Positions 34,193 through 43,648 of a stretch of DNA of 64,000 nucleotides are shown in pieces. The stretch is taken from NCBI GenBank assembly GCA_007833815.1, contig CP033464.1, forward strand, positions 3,528,001-3,592,000, read 5' to 3'. The notes below the pieces were generated by a model. That model worked only from the letters and a program-made list of their open reading frames with translations. It did no database searches and was not told the DNA's origin. The stretch's first letter is position 1. Each line of letters opens with the position of its first letter. Origin of the DNA: Brevibacillus laterosporus. GTDB taxonomy: Bacteria; Bacillota; Bacilli; Brevibacillales; Brevibacillaceae. Both the position numbers and the translations under genes were made by a program.

Positions 34193-34290
34193 TGTAAAAA
34201 ATCGGTTATTTCACGTAACCAAGGTGCGTTTGCAAGGAAAAAGGTAGTAAACAAGGCAAGATAAAAAAATAAGGAGAGGAGGGACGCTTT

Positions 34291-35445
34291 ATGAGAAAGG
34301 AACAAGAACAGGAGAGGAGAGAATCAAAGAATCAAGTACTTTTGGATCAATCTTTTATGAAGATGGCTATTCAATTGGCAGAGGGAGCACGTGGACAGAC
34401 ATCTCCTAATCCTACTGTGGGAGCTGTTGTTGTTAAAAATGGAACTATCGTCGGGTTAGGAGCGCATCTGCGAGCAGGAGAGTCACATGCTGAAATTCAT
34501 GCCTTGCAAATGGCTGGGGAAAAAGCAAAGGGTGCGACTGTATATGTAACCTTGGAACCATGCAGTCATTATGGAAAAACACCACCTTGCGTACAAGCGC
34601 TACTTGAAGCGGAAGTTACTCGGGTTGTTATCGCTACCTTGGACTGCAATCCGCTGGTCGCTGGTAAAGGTCTAACATTACTAAAACAAGCGGGTGTAGA
34701 GGTAGTGGTCGGTGTATTAGAGCGTGAAGCCCGACAATGTAATGAGCCATTTTTTCATTATGTCAAAACACGTATGCCGTTTGTGACGTTGAAGACTGCT
34801 AGTACATTAGATGGAAAAGTAGCCACAACGACAGGAAACAGCAAGTGGATAACCAGTGATATAGCTCGAAGGGAAGTTCATGAAGAAAGGGCCAAATCTG
34901 ACGCTATTTTAGTGGGAATAAATACTGTAATCAAAGACGATCCTTCTTTAACAGCTCGGATGTATGAAAATGGGAAGCAACCTATACGTGTCGTTCTGGA
35001 TCAAACACTTCGCATCCCGGAGACTGCTGCTATTCTGAATGATGCTACTTCGCCAGTCTGGATATTTACTACGAGAAGAGCTTCTCTAGAAAAAGCGGAT
35101 GTACTGCGGGCAAACGGAATACGGATTACGGTGCAACAGGAAGATCAATTGACTATACCTTTTGTTCTACAAACATTGGGTGAGGCTGAGATTGTCTCGG
35201 TACTGGTTGAAGGTGGTAGCAGAATCAGTGGGGCTTTTTTAGAAGCGAAAGCGATTCAAAAGGTCATTGCTTATGTAGCTTTTACGCTTGTTGGCGGGGA
35301 GCAGGCCCCGGTTGCTTACGGAGGAATTGGCATCCCTTTTATGAAAGATGCGATAAAACTCAGAGATGTAGCGGTGGAGACGGTGAGTGAACAAGAGTTG
35401 AGGATAACAGGCTACCCACTTTGGACAGATCATATCAATTCATAA
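34291..35445 (+). CDS. ribD: Riboflavin deaminase/reductase
   Basis: A 384-residue bifunctional enzyme. Residues 20-150 are the cytidine-deaminase-like domain with zinc ligands in HAEIHAL and EPCSHYGKTPPC. The rest is the reductase domain (TLKTASTLDGKVATTTGNSK, ITSDIARREVHEERA, VEGGSRISGAFL). It converts the GTP cyclohydrolase II product by deamination and side-chain reduction. GAGGAGGG precedes the ATG. First gene of the rib operon under the FMN riboswitch; ribE follows after 15 bases. Confidence 0.97.
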   Translation: MRKEQEQERRESKNQVLLDQSFMKMAIQLAEGARGQTSPNPTVGAVVVKNGTIVGLGAHLRAGESHAEIHALQMAGEKAKGATVYVTLEPCSHYGKTPPCVQALLEAEVTRVVIATLDCNPLVAGKGLTLLKQAGVEVVVGVLEREARQCNEPFFHYVKTRMPFVTLKTASTLDGKVATTTGNSKWITSDIARREVHEERAKSDAILVGINTVIKDDPSLTARMYENGKQPIRVVLDQTLRIPETAAILNDATSPVWIFTTRRASLEKADVLRANGIRITVQQEDQLTIPFVLQTLGEAEIVSVLVEGGSRISGAFLEAKAIQKVIAYVAFTLVGGEQAPVAYGGIGIPFMKDAIKLRDVAVETVSEQELRITGYPLWTDHINS

Positions 35446-35460
35446 GGAGTGAATACGGTC

Positions 35461-36144
35461 ATGTTCACAGGCATTGTTGAGGAAGTAGGAACGATTTATG
35501 GGGTGTTAACCGGAAGAAAAGCCGGAAGTCTTCATATAAAAGCTAGTCTAGTTATTGAAGGCAGTAAAGTGGGCGACTCCATCGCAGTGAATGGTGTTTG
35601 TTTGACGGTTACCCAATTTACAGCAAGTGGTTTTGTCGTTGATGTCATGCCGGAGACGCTGAACAAAACCAATTTAGGTGAACTTCGTTATGGGGATCCA
35701 GTGAATTTGGAGCGGGCAATGTCATTAGGAGACAGATTAGGTGGACATCTTGTCTCAGGGCATGTGGATGGCAGAGGGAGAATTTTATCTAAAAAGCAAA
35801 GTGAAAATGCCATTCTGTACGAAATTGAAGCGGCAACGGATATTTTGCGTTATATCATTCCCCGAGGTTCTGTTACGGTAGATGGAATCAGTTTAACAGT
35901 GGTTGACGTACATGCCAACTCCTTTTCCCTCTCTATCATTCCGCATACAGTAACAGTTACTACGCTCGGTAAGAAAAACGTGTGGGATCATGTAAATCTT
36001 GAAAATGATCTGATTGGAAAGTACGTGGAAAGGCTTTTAGCTGATCAAGGAAATCAAGGAAATCAGCCATTTTCTCTGCATTCCTCTAGAACCAAGCAAC
36101 ACTCTGTAACAGATAGCTTTTTACGTGATAACGGTTTTGTGTAA
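35461..36144 (+). CDS. ribE: Riboflavin synthase alpha chain
   Basis: A 227-residue enzyme made of two lumazine-binding beta-barrel repeats. The first begins MFTGIVEEVG and contains SIAVNGVCLTV and GGHLVSGHVDG; the second contains SVTVDGISLTVV and NLENDLIGKY. It dismutates two 6,7-dimethyl-8-ribityllumazines to riboflavin. ATG 35461 is the usual start of the family; a GTG twelve bases earlier overlaps the ribosome site. The C-terminal 25 residues after the second repeat are longer than usual and low in conservation. Confidence 0.96.
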   Translation: MFTGIVEEVGTIYGVLTGRKAGSLHIKASLVIEGSKVGDSIAVNGVCLTVTQFTASGFVVDVMPETLNKTNLGELRYGDPVNLERAMSLGDRLGGHLVSGHVDGRGRILSKKQSENAILYEIEAATDILRYIIPRGSVTVDGISLTVVDVHANSFSLSIIPHTVTVTTLGKKNVWDHVNLENDLIGKYVERLLADQGNQGNQPFSLHSSRTKQHSVTDSFLRDNGFV

Positions 36145-36171
36145 TACAAAAAAGCTAAGGGAGGAAGCTAC

Positions 36172-37368
36172 ATGCTCCACACGATAGAAGAAGCTTTGAG
36201 ATCATTACGTCAAGGAAAACCCATTATTGTTGTAGATGATGAGAATCGGGAAAATGAGGGCGACTTTCTATGTATGGCGGAGAAGGCAACTCCAGAAATG
36301 ATCAATTTCATGGTCACTCATGGAAGAGGACTGGTTTGTGTCTCTATAGAAGACAAAAGAGCTCGCGAGCTACAATTAAGACAGATGGTCGAAAATAATA
36401 CAGATCATCATGGGACCGCTTTTACAGTCTCTATTGATGAGAGGAATACGCATACTGGTATTTCAGCACAAGAACGTTCGCAAACCATCATGGCTATGCT
36501 CGATCCGCAAGCGGTAGCCGATCAGTTTCGTCGTCCTGGACATATCTTTCCACTGGTTGCCAAGGAGGGTGGAGTATTAAAAAGAGCAGGACATACAGAA
36601 GCAGCTGTCGATCTCGCAAAACTTGCTGGAGGTTATCCGGCTGGAGTCATTTGCGAAATCATGCAAGAAGACGGAAGCATGGCACGCTTACCTGCTTTAT
36701 TGGAAATAGCGAAGCGACTGGATCTGAAGATTATTTCGATCGAACAATTGATTCAGTACCGCATGCAAAGCGAATCGTTGGTGCAAAAGGAAGCGGAAAC
36801 CATTCTGCCTACAGAATACGGAGATTTTCGCATATTTGCCTACTCAAATATTTTGGATGGAAAAGAACATGTAGCTCTTGTTAAGGGCAAAATTGGCTCT
36901 CAGTATCCAGTTTTAGTCCGAGTACATTCAGAATGTCTAACAGGTGATATTTTTGGTTCCCTTCGTTGCGACTGCGGTCCTCAATTACATGAAGCCTTGC
37001 ACCAAATTAAGGAAGCAGGAACTGGCATTCTCCTATACATGAGGCAAGAGGGGCGTGGGATCGGTTTAATAAACAAGTTAAAAGCTTATCAACTACAAGA
37101 AGAAGGATTAGATACCGTCGAAGCTAATGAACGGCTAGGCTTCCCAGCAGATTTACGTGAGTACGGAATTGGTGCACAAATTTTGCGTGATCTGGGTGCC
37201 AAGAAACTTCGTCTTTTAACCAATAATCCTAGAAAAATCGTTGCGTTAAATGGTTATGGTCTGGAAGTGGTGGAACGTGTGCCGATTCAAATAACAGGTC
37301 ATAAACACAATCAAAATTACCTTCATACCAAGCAACAGAAACTGGGACATTTATTAACACTATTCTAA
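36172..37368 (+). CDS. ribBA: DHBP synthase / GTP cyclohydrolase II
   Basis: A 398-residue fusion. Residues 1-200 are 3,4-dihydroxy-2-butanone-4-phosphate synthase ([11 protein letters not shown] metal-binding motif, [21 protein letters not shown]). Residues 205-398 are GTP cyclohydrolase II, with zinc ligands in [15 protein letters not shown] and the catalytic [10 protein letters not shown]. It supplies both precursors of riboflavin. The order ribD-ribE-ribBA-ribH is that of Bacillales. Confidence 0.97.
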   Translation: MLHTIEEALRSLRQGKPIIVVDDENRENEGDFLCMAEKATPEMINFMVTHGRGLVCVSIEDKRARELQLRQMVENNTDHHGTAFTVSIDERNTHTGISAQERSQTIMAMLDPQAVADQFRRPGHIFPLVAKEGGVLKRAGHTEAAVDLAKLAGGYPAGVICEIMQEDGSMARLPALLEIAKRLDLKIISIEQLIQYRMQSESLVQKEAETILPTEYGDFRIFAYSNILDGKEHVALVKGKIGSQYPVLVRVHSECLTGDIFGSLRCDCGPQLHEALHQIKEAGTGILLYMRQEGRGIGLINKLKAYQLQEEGLDTVEANERLGFPADLREYGIGAQILRDLGAKKLRLLTNNPRKIVALNGYGLEVVERVPIQITGHKHNQNYLHTKQQKLGHLLTLF

Positions 37369-37387
37369 TAAAGAAATGAGGATGGTT

Positions 37388-37861
37388 ATGAAAGTATGGG
37401 AAGGAAATCTCGTAGGTTCAGGATTACGTATAGGAATTGTTGCGGGTAGATTCAACGAGTTAATTGTTAGTAAATTAGTAAGTGGGTCCGTAGATACACT
37501 GAGACGTCATGGCGTGGAAGAGAGCCAGATTGAAATGGCTTGGGTTCCGGGTGCCTTCGAGATTCCACTTATGGCAAAGAAAATGGCAGAAACAGCGCGT
37601 TTTGATGCGATTATTACCTTAGGAGCAGTGATTCGCGGATCGACTCCTCATTTTGACTATGTTTGCAACGAATGTGCAAAAGGGGTAGCATCCCTTTCCA
37701 TGACTAGCGGAGTACCTGTTATTTTTGGTGTCCTCACAACTGATAATATTGAACAGGCTATTGAGCGTGCTGGTACAAAGGCAGGTAACAAAGGGTGTGA
37801 AGCAGCCACTTCCGCTATTGAAATGGCTAACTTGACACGCAGTTTTGAGCATTCCTTCTAA
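37388..37861 (+). CDS. ribH: 6,7-dimethyl-8-ribityllumazine synthase
   Basis: A 157-residue subunit of the icosahedral lumazine synthase. Motifs: [74 protein letters not shown]. Start ATG 37388 is four codons downstream of another ATG and gives the usual length; GAGGATGG precedes it. Last gene of the operon, followed by a terminator. Confidence 0.97.
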   Translation: MKVWEGNLVGSGLRIGIVAGRFNELIVSKLVSGSVDTLRRHGVEESQIEMAWVPGAFEIPLMAKKMAETARFDAIITLGAVIRGSTPHFDYVCNECAKGVASLSMTSGVPVIFGVLTTDNIEQAIERAGTKAGNKGCEAATSAIEMANLTRSFEHSF

Positions 37862-37888
37862 ACTTTTGATAAGATGCATGATGAATTA

Positions 37889-37918
37889 GAGCTACCGGTA
37901 GAATTGGTAGCTCTTTTC
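37889..37918 (+). terminator. Terminator of the rib operon
   Basis: GAGCTACC (37889-37896) pairs with GGTAGCTC (37906-37913), followed by TTTTC. Confidence 0.8.
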
Positions 37919-38710
37919 AGTACGTGTCAGTAAACAAACGAATTTATATACGTAGAACCTACGGGCATTTCATTCGTGCCAATGGTTAAAGTTACTTGGA
38001 TACTTCTTATCCTATTGAACTATCCCTAGTTTACGAACAATGTCAAAAGCTTTTATGAAAAAGGATATTCTTACTTATATCGCGATAGGATGGACTGGCT
38101 TCGTTCCTTCTAGTCTTAAGCATGCAGAGTTACATATACCTGAGAAAGTCCTTGGCTTTGGGGTTGGCCGAATCTTATTCTTAATGGACAAATCCGCATT
38201 GATAAAATATCCCCTTTATTTAAGAAGTAAAGCATTCTATCACAAGCAAAGTTTTCTTCGTTTGCTTAATTAGGGATAGTTTGATAAGAGAAATAGTTTT
38301 GCATCCGGTTCCAGGATGAGTAGGGATAAGCGGCTTCAACTCCTCATAGGAACAATTCAATTCTGCCAGTTTACGCTCGAACAAGGGAAAGAGGCTTCCC
38401 ATTGCCTTTCAACGCAGCTCATGCGAGTGTTCTAGACATTAAAGTTAACCACAGCAGTTTCAATTCTTGATGTTATATGAAGTGATTCGTTTTGACCACG
38501 CTAAAAATGTGAAACGTTTTCTATTACAATTTTTGACATATTGTCACATTTCAAGCGTTATATTCATGAACAATAGGGTAGTTTGTTGTAATTGGAAATA
38601 CTTTTATGTATGATATTGTAATTGATATAAATTCATTGAAATTTTCTGTTATTCAAAAATATTCTTAGGTGTGATTCTGACACCTTGTCTTATTTCAGGA
38701 GGTTTATTTC
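37919..38710. other. Long intergenic region between ribH and ctaB
   Basis: Roughly 790 bases without a supported gene. AACTATCCCTA at about 38018-38028 recurs inverted as TAGGGATAGTT at 38271-38281, bracketing a 250-base segment that could be a decayed small element. A minus-strand frame at 38220-38402 (MGSLFPLFERKLAELNCSYE) looks like a gene fragment that I cannot name. The last 200 bases are AT-rich leader DNA of ctaB. Confidence 0.4.
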
Positions 38711-39568
38711 GTGTTTATGGACATGATTGCATTAACAAAACCAGGGCTCCTTCGGCTTAATGTGTTTGCAGTTGTGGCTGGTTTCTGGGTAGCTTCCAAA
38801 TGGAGCGTTGACTGGTTAGCGATGGTTTGGGTGCTGATTGGCTCTACGTTTATGATCGCATCGGCTTGCGTCATTAATAATTATTGGGATCGCGAGCTTG
38901 ATCAGAAGATGAAACGCACGAAAAACCGCGTGATGCCTACTGAACGTTTAAAGCCTAACTTTGCACTTGCCTATGGAATAATGCTCGGTATTATTGGAAC
39001 CGGCTTATTATTCACGTTAGTTAATGCTGTTACAGGCTGGCTTGCCCTTCTTGGATGGTTTGTTTACATTGTTATTTATACGATTTGGTTAAAGCGCAGT
39101 TCGACCTGGAGTACTTCGATTGGTGGTATCTCCGGCGCTATGCCACCTGTAATTGGTTATTGCGCAGTAACAAATCAAGTGGATATAGGAGCTTGGTTAT
39201 TGTTTGCTCTTTTGTTCCTCTGGCAGCCAGCCCACTTCTGGTCGCTTGGCATTCGCCGAGTTGAGGAATACCGAGCAGCGGGTTTTCCGCTATTACCGGT
39301 CGTTAAGGGCATCAAGCGGACTAAACTGCAGATGATCCCCTATGTGCTGTTGCTTATCCCGGCTGTTATTCTCATGTTTTATTATGGGTATGTCGGTGGC
39401 ATTTTTCTGGCAGTCTCAGTTTTTGGTGGGGTAATTTGGTTGGTCCATACACTGTGGGGACTGTATGTAAAAGATGATGAAAATTGGGCGAAAACGAATT
39501 TTATTATTTCCATTAATTATTTATTGGTAGTTTTTATTCTTATGATTGCCAACACGACATGGCAGTAA
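38711..39568 (+). CDS. ctaB: Protoheme IX farnesyltransferase (heme O synthase)
   Basis: A 285-residue UbiA-type membrane prenyltransferase that adds farnesyl to heme B for terminal oxidases. The first Asp-rich motif reads NNYWDRELDQKMKRTKNR and the second region HFWSLGIRRVEEYRAAGFPL; both are family signatures. About eight membrane helices. GTG 38711 follows AGGAGG by eight bases. It stands alone; ctaA and cytochrome oxidase genes are not in the window. The first Asp of the usual NDxxD motif reads Asn here (NNYWD), which is a mild variation. Confidence 0.93.
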   Translation: MFMDMIALTKPGLLRLNVFAVVAGFWVASKWSVDWLAMVWVLIGSTFMIASACVINNYWDRELDQKMKRTKNRVMPTERLKPNFALAYGIMLGIIGTGLLFTLVNAVTGWLALLGWFVYIVIYTIWLKRSSTWSTSIGGISGAMPPVIGYCAVTNQVDIGAWLLFALLFLWQPAHFWSLGIRRVEEYRAAGFPLLPVVKGIKRTKLQMIPYVLLLIPAVILMFYYGYVGGIFLAVSVFGGVIWLVHTLWGLYVKDDENWAKTNFIISINYLLVVFILMIANTTWQ

Positions 39569-39680
39569 GATTGATATAAGCAGAGAAGGTGTCGAGTGTT
39601 CTAAAGACACAAAAATAAATTTCGGAGATTTTAAAGACTACCTAACTGAAAAACATCTAGTATTTTCGGTTAGAAAAATT

Positions 39681-39721
39681 AATAAGGGGTTCATACCGTT
39701 GCTAGGTATGAACCCCTTATT
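39681..39721. terminator. 17-bp perfect hairpin after ctaB
   Basis: The arms 39681-39697 and 39705-39721 are fully complementary (core AAGGGGTTCATACC), with A before and T after. It lies 110 bases after ctaB. Confidence 0.75.
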
Positions 39722-39742
39722 ATTAAACAAAGGAGATAAAAC

Positions 39743-39894
39743 GTGGAAAACAAAACACTTGTCGGATAGCTGAAGGATGGGTAAAGCAAACCTTAGGCGA
39801 TCTCATGTTATGGTATATCTACTCAGATGGCATTGAAGCTCATGGGGTAAACCCGAAAGCTACAAGGTCATATGTCCGAAACGACAAGCAATAA
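39743..39894 (+). pseudogene. arsC: Arsenate reductase relic
   Basis: After AAAGGAG, GTG 39743 opens a reading MENKTLV; a shift at about 39760 then gives [30 protein letters not shown], closely matching the intact ArsC at 41779-42207 ([27 protein letters not shown]). The CxxxxxC active-site loop is lost by deletion. It lies on the opposite strand to, and outside, the arsenic cargo of the Tn7-like element. Confidence 0.75.
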
Positions 39895-39958
39895 TTATAT
39901 TGAGTCCGATAATATATATTATGTAAACTAATAAAACAAAAATTGAAATTTCATCTGG

Positions 39959-40317
39959 CGACACAAAGATTATACTGATATGCGACACAAACATTATTCG
40001 TTTTGATTTTACGACACAAGCATTGTGCGATAAGTTATAAAGAATCAAGTTTGTGTCGCAAAATAATGACACAAACATAACAGTGTATTAATACTTGTCT
40101 TAGGATTAATGTCTAAAGACCCACTTACTATTTACAACAATAAAAAAAAGAGATAGGCACTCCATATTATTTTCTATGTTAATTTCAGTTCATGAAATGG
40201 CTGTTTTAAGAACTGAAATAGAACAAGAACGTTAGTTCCTACATTTGTCGAGTGACACAAATGTCGAGTGACACAAACATGGTTGCACTTATAAATCTGC
40301 AACCATGTTTGTGTCAC
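39959..40317. repeat. Left-end repeat array of Tn7-like element
   Basis: Copies of [C/T]GACACAAAC-like sites occur at 39959, 39983, 40012, 40049 (inverted), 40067, 40252, 40268, and inverted at 40298. TGTCGAGTGACACAAA is present twice in tandem (40246-40261, 40262-40277). The sites at 40268-40287 and 40298-40317 are a perfect 20-bp inverted pair with a 10-nt spacer. These look like transposase (TnsB) binding sites; two subfamilies (CGACAC and TGACAC) suggest two nested or successive ends. Confidence 0.6.
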
Positions 40318-40324
40318 ACTTTTA

Positions 40325-40787
40325 TTATAATAATAACTTTTCCATTGCAATTACATCTATATATTTACCATCCAATGAACCATGCCTTTCATTTTCTTAT
40401 AGAGTGATTGTCCAAGTGCATTATTAGGTAAGGTAAACAAAACAAACTTAATAAATTGGAGTTTTATACCTTCCTCCTCCAATTTATTAAGTAATGCTAT
40501 GCCAATCCCTTTTCCCCTATCAACTCTACTAACATAGATGGATATTTCCCCAACTCCATTGTATGAACACCTACTATTATACTCATTAATAGATGCCCGA
40601 CCGAGAATCTTCGATTCGTTGTCAGCTATCAAAACTGGATGTCTGTTTGTCCTTTTATCATACCATTGTTCAAGTAGGAAATTTCTTTATGATTCGTTTC
40701 TAATGTTGCAATACGATCTTCAATACCTTCATTATAGATTGTTAAAATATGTATTAATTCATTTTCATTAGTTCTTCTTATCCTCAT
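40325..40787 (-). pseudogene. arsN1: ArsN1-type N-acetyltransferase relic
   Basis: A GNAT gene in at least three frames. From ATG 40787 it reads IYNEGIEDRIATLETNHKEI, a signature I associate with ArsN1 and phosphinothricin acetyltransferases that detoxify arsinothricin. After a shift near 40680 it continues WYDKRTNRHPVLIADNESK, GEISIYVSRVDRGKGIG; a deletion and shift near 40370 lead to GSLDGKYIDVIAMEK. It lies in the ars cargo and cannot be translated as one protein. Confidence 0.75.
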
Positions 40788-40877
40788 TTCTCCTACCAAC
40801 CTTTTAGAATATGATAAAAAGAATCTTTCGAATCAATTATGTAAACACGGATCTGTTAGGGATTTCTAAGTGTCAAA

Positions 40878-40927
40878 TGACAAAAATGTTGATACAAAAT
40901 TACTTATAGGTACCAACATTTTTGTCA
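40878..40927. repeat. TnsB-site-like hairpin downstream of arsM
   Basis: TGACAAAAATGTTGATAC (40878-40895) is repeated inverted at 40910-40927 with one wobble. Its layout copies the hairpin at 40268-40317 (TGACACAAACATGGTTGCA). The two hairpins flank the arsN1 relic. It could be a diverged transposon end or a 3' mRNA hairpin of arsM, though no T tract follows. Confidence 0.45.
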
Positions 40928-40945
40928 CTTTACTGCTAGTTATTT

Positions 40946-41737
40946 TTATGGTTTGATAGCCTTAATTACCGCCGATACTATATAGTCCTCTACATTTTTA
41001 CCTGGTGCCCAATCTTTAATAAATTCTTTTGATTCATCTTTTGGATTGATTTGAATTTCTGTAAAACCAGCATCCACTAAATATTGTTCCAATTCATTTA
41101 TCGGAGATGAGCCAGATATACATCCGGAATACAGTTGAATATCTTTACGGATTTCTTCAGGTAAGTCATTCGTCATAACAATATCTGAAATGGCCAAACG
41201 TCCTCCCGATTTCAATACACGATAGGCTTCTTGGAACACTCTTCCCTTATCAGGAGATAAGTTGATCACGCAATTTGAGATAATTACGTCTACTGTATTA
41301 TCAGCTATTGGCAAATTTTCGATTTCGCCGAGTCTAAATTCTACATTGGTATACTGATGATTGTGTGCATTGGAGCGTGCTTTTGAGATCATTTCAGGAG
41401 TCATATCCACACCAATTACTCTACCGTTTTTCCCAACTTGCTTTGAGGCTAAAAAACAATCAAATCCTCCTCCACTGCCTAGATCAACGACAACTTCATT
41501 TTCTTTTAATTCGGCAATGGTTTGTGGGTTTCCGCAGCCTAATCCTAGATTTGAACCATCTGGAACAGATTTGATTTCTTCTAATGAATAACCAAATTGA
41601 AGAGACACATCTGAATCTGATCCACAACAGGTTGTTGAACCACAACAACTAGGAGCGTTGTCTGTTACACTTAGAACCACTTTCTTATAGTTCTCACGAA
41701 CTGACTGTCTAATTTGATCTTTGTTTACTTCATTCAT
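40946..41737 (-). CDS. arsM: Arsenite S-adenosylmethionine methyltransferase
   Basis: A 263-residue class I methyltransferase that methylates As(III). SAM-binding motif VVVDLGSGGGFDCFLA, the family signature NLGLGCGNP, and the arsenic-binding cysteines in APSCCGSTTCCG, SNCVINLSPDKG and SGCISG are present. Gene intact. It lies 40 bases after arsC on the minus strand and is the last complete gene of the ars operon. Confidence 0.95.
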   Translation of the reverse strand: MNEVNKDQIRQSVRENYKKVVLSVTDNAPSCCGSTTCCGSDSDVSLQFGYSLEEIKSVPDGSNLGLGCGNPQTIAELKENEVVVDLGSGGGFDCFLASKQVGKNGRVIGVDMTPEMISKARSNAHNHQYTNVEFRLGEIENLPIADNTVDVIISNCVINLSPDKGRVFQEAYRVLKSGGRLAISDIVMTNDLPEEIRKDIQLYSGCISGSSPINELEQYLVDAGFTEIQINPKDESKEFIKDWAPGKNVEDYIVSAVIKAIKP

Positions 41738-41778
41738 CTGAACCCCTCCTAATAAGCGTAATTTGTATAAGAAAAGTA

Positions 41779-42207
41779 CTATTTACCAGTCTCAGCAAAG
41801 AGTTTCACACGTTCTCCTATCTCATCTCGGACACGTTGAAATATAATCCATTTCTCTTCATTCGTACCTTTTGCTTTGGCTGGATCATCAAATCCCCAAT
41901 GTACACGTTCCTTCTCCTTTGGTGTAACTGGGCATACATCATTCGCGTGTCCACAGAGAGTTACAACAAGGTCTGCATTTTGTAAAATCCAAGGATCAAT
42001 AACATCGGAAGTTTGATTGGAAATGTCAATGTCCACTTCTTTCATGGCTTTGACTGCATGAGGATTTATGCCGTGGGCTTCAATACCAGCAGAATAAACC
42101 TTCCAGTGCTCCCCTAGATATTTTTTAGCCCATCCTTCTGCCATCTGGCTACGGCATGAGTTCCCTGTACACAAGAAGTAGATAATTTTTTTATCATTTT
42201 TGTTCAC
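41779..42207 (-). CDS. arsC: Arsenate reductase, thioredoxin type
   Basis: A 142-residue low-molecular-weight phosphatase-fold reductase that turns arsenate into arsenite. The active loop [14 protein letters not shown] carries the first two catalytic cysteines, and [14 protein letters not shown] the redox pair. Arsenite from this step is the substrate for ArsM and the efflux pump encoded next to it. Gene intact; it follows acr3 by 15 bases. Confidence 0.96.
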   Translation of the reverse strand: MNKNDKKIIYFLCTGNSCRSQMAEGWAKKYLGEHWKVYSAGIEAHGINPHAVKAMKEVDIDISNQTSDVIDPWILQNADLVVTLCGHANDVCPVTPKEKERVHWGFDDPAKAKGTNEEKWIIFQRVRDEIGERVKLFAETGK

Positions 42208-42222
42208 GAGTTTACCTTTCCT

Positions 42223-43247
42223 TTACGTTTCCTGCTGTTCCGAATAATATTTTCGTTTAAACCAGAAGGCCACATTGACTAGTGCAATCATGACTGGGAC
42301 TTCAACTAATGGACCAATAACTGCTGCAAAGGCAGCACCGGAGTGGATACCAAACACTCCTACTGCTACAGCGATCGCAAGTTCAAAGTTATTGCTACCC
42401 GCCGTAAAAGCAAGTGTCGTTGTAACTGGGTAGCTTGCTCCAATTTTCTTTCCCATAAAGAAAGAAATAAAGAACATCAGTACAAAATAAATTAATAATG
42501 GGATAGCAATACGAACCACATCAAGAGGTAAATTGATAATCGCATCCCCTTTTAAAGAGAACATCACGATAATGGGACTGATTTTAGGAATGAACTCTTT
42601 TTCATACCAGTGACGTCCTTTTGTTTTAACTAAAGCAAAACGTGTGAGAATGCCTGCAAGAAATGGAATTCCTAAGTAAATCATGACGGACTTCGCCACT
42701 TCGATCATGGTGATAGAAACGACTGTACCTTCCATCCCCAACCATTCTGGAATTACGGTTACAAATAGGTAGGCATACACAGAAAAGAAGAGCATTTGGA
42801 AAACGGAGTTAAAAGCCACTAATCCAGCAGCATATTCCGTATCCCCTTTGGCAAGATCATTCCAAACAATTACCATAGCAATACAACGTGCCAAACCAAT
42901 CATAATTAAACCGACCATGTACTCTGGCTTATCGATAGGAATAAGACGGCTAGACCAAACATTAAAATGGGACCGATAATCCAGTTTTGAACGAGAGAAA
43001 GGACTAAAACCTTGGTATCTTTAAACACTCTTCCCATTTCTTCATAACGCACCTTAGCGAGTGGTGGGTACATCATTAAGATAAGACCAATCGCAAGTGG
43101 AACGGATGTGGTTCCCACTTGTAAGCTATTTAACCCAGTAACAAACTGTGGGTAGATAAACCCAATTCCAATTCCCATAGCTAGAAAAATCCAAAGTGTT
43201 AAGTATCGATCTAAAAATGAAAGACGTTTTTTCCCCTCATTACTCAT
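42223..43247 (-). pseudogene. acr3: Arsenite efflux pump ACR3, frameshifted
   Basis: Two frames together give a complete ACR3 transporter of about 345 residues with ten membrane helices. Frame one (43247 to about 42906) begins [20 protein letters not shown] and holds [20 protein letters not shown]; frame two continues with [20 protein letters not shown] and [16 protein letters not shown]. The shift is near 42935-42945 (the first frame turns into SISQSTWSV-stop). A single base change in length would repair it, so a sequencing error must be excluded. As read, arsenite efflux is lost. Confidence 0.9.
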
Positions 43248-43341
43248 TGTTACATCTCCCTTACATTTCTTTTGTTCACGAATAAAAAAGTTGTTTAGAA
43301 AATAATAGAGTCATTTAAAAAATATAAAAGTTTTTTAAAAA

Positions 43342-43399
43342 AATACGAGTCATTCTATTCAACAATCGGGCCAGATTGTTGAATAGAATGACTCGTATT
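43342..43399. repeat. 26-bp perfect palindrome upstream of acr3
   Basis: 43342-43367 and 43374-43399 are perfectly complementary over 26 bases around the loop GGGCCA. The centre (CAACAATCGGGCCAGATTG) belongs to a short repeat family seen also near 46.0, 56.35 and 57.3 kb. It lies 95 bases before the acr3 start. Confidence 0.85.
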
Positions 43400-43509
43400 G
43401 AAAATTGGATATTTGTGTTTGAAATACAGAAGAGATTGTGAAGGTTTGCACTTAAACTAACGGGCAGGTTAGATGTACAAGTTATAAATTTAATGGTTTA
43501 AAGTTATAG

Positions 43510-43540
43510 AGCATTTCTTTGAATGAGGAATGCTTTTTAT
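43510..43540 (+). terminator. Rho-independent terminator
   Basis: AGCATTTCT (43510-43518) pairs with AGGAATGCT (43526-43534), one wobble, followed by TTTTATTTTT. No intact gene precedes it, so it may be the remains of a lost one. Confidence 0.65.
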
Positions 43541-43648
43541 TTTTGCTTAAAACAAAAACCTACAATAAAAATGTTATTCAAATTAATAAAAATTTATTGT
43601 AAAACAATAAAATTTATATTAAAATCAAAATCAGAATAAATAAGTGAG

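Noticed and set aside
38040-38402. Two small frames between ribH and ctaB on opposite strands
   Set aside because: Neither has a ribosome site or a recognised motif; they lie in DNA that looks decayed.
39546-39773. 75-residue frame after ctaB
   Set aside because: It overlaps the ctaB end and passes through a strong terminator hairpin.
39959-40317. Spaced repeats as a CRISPR array
   Set aside because: Units are short, irregularly spaced, partly inverted, and no cas genes are present. They fit transposase-binding sites better.
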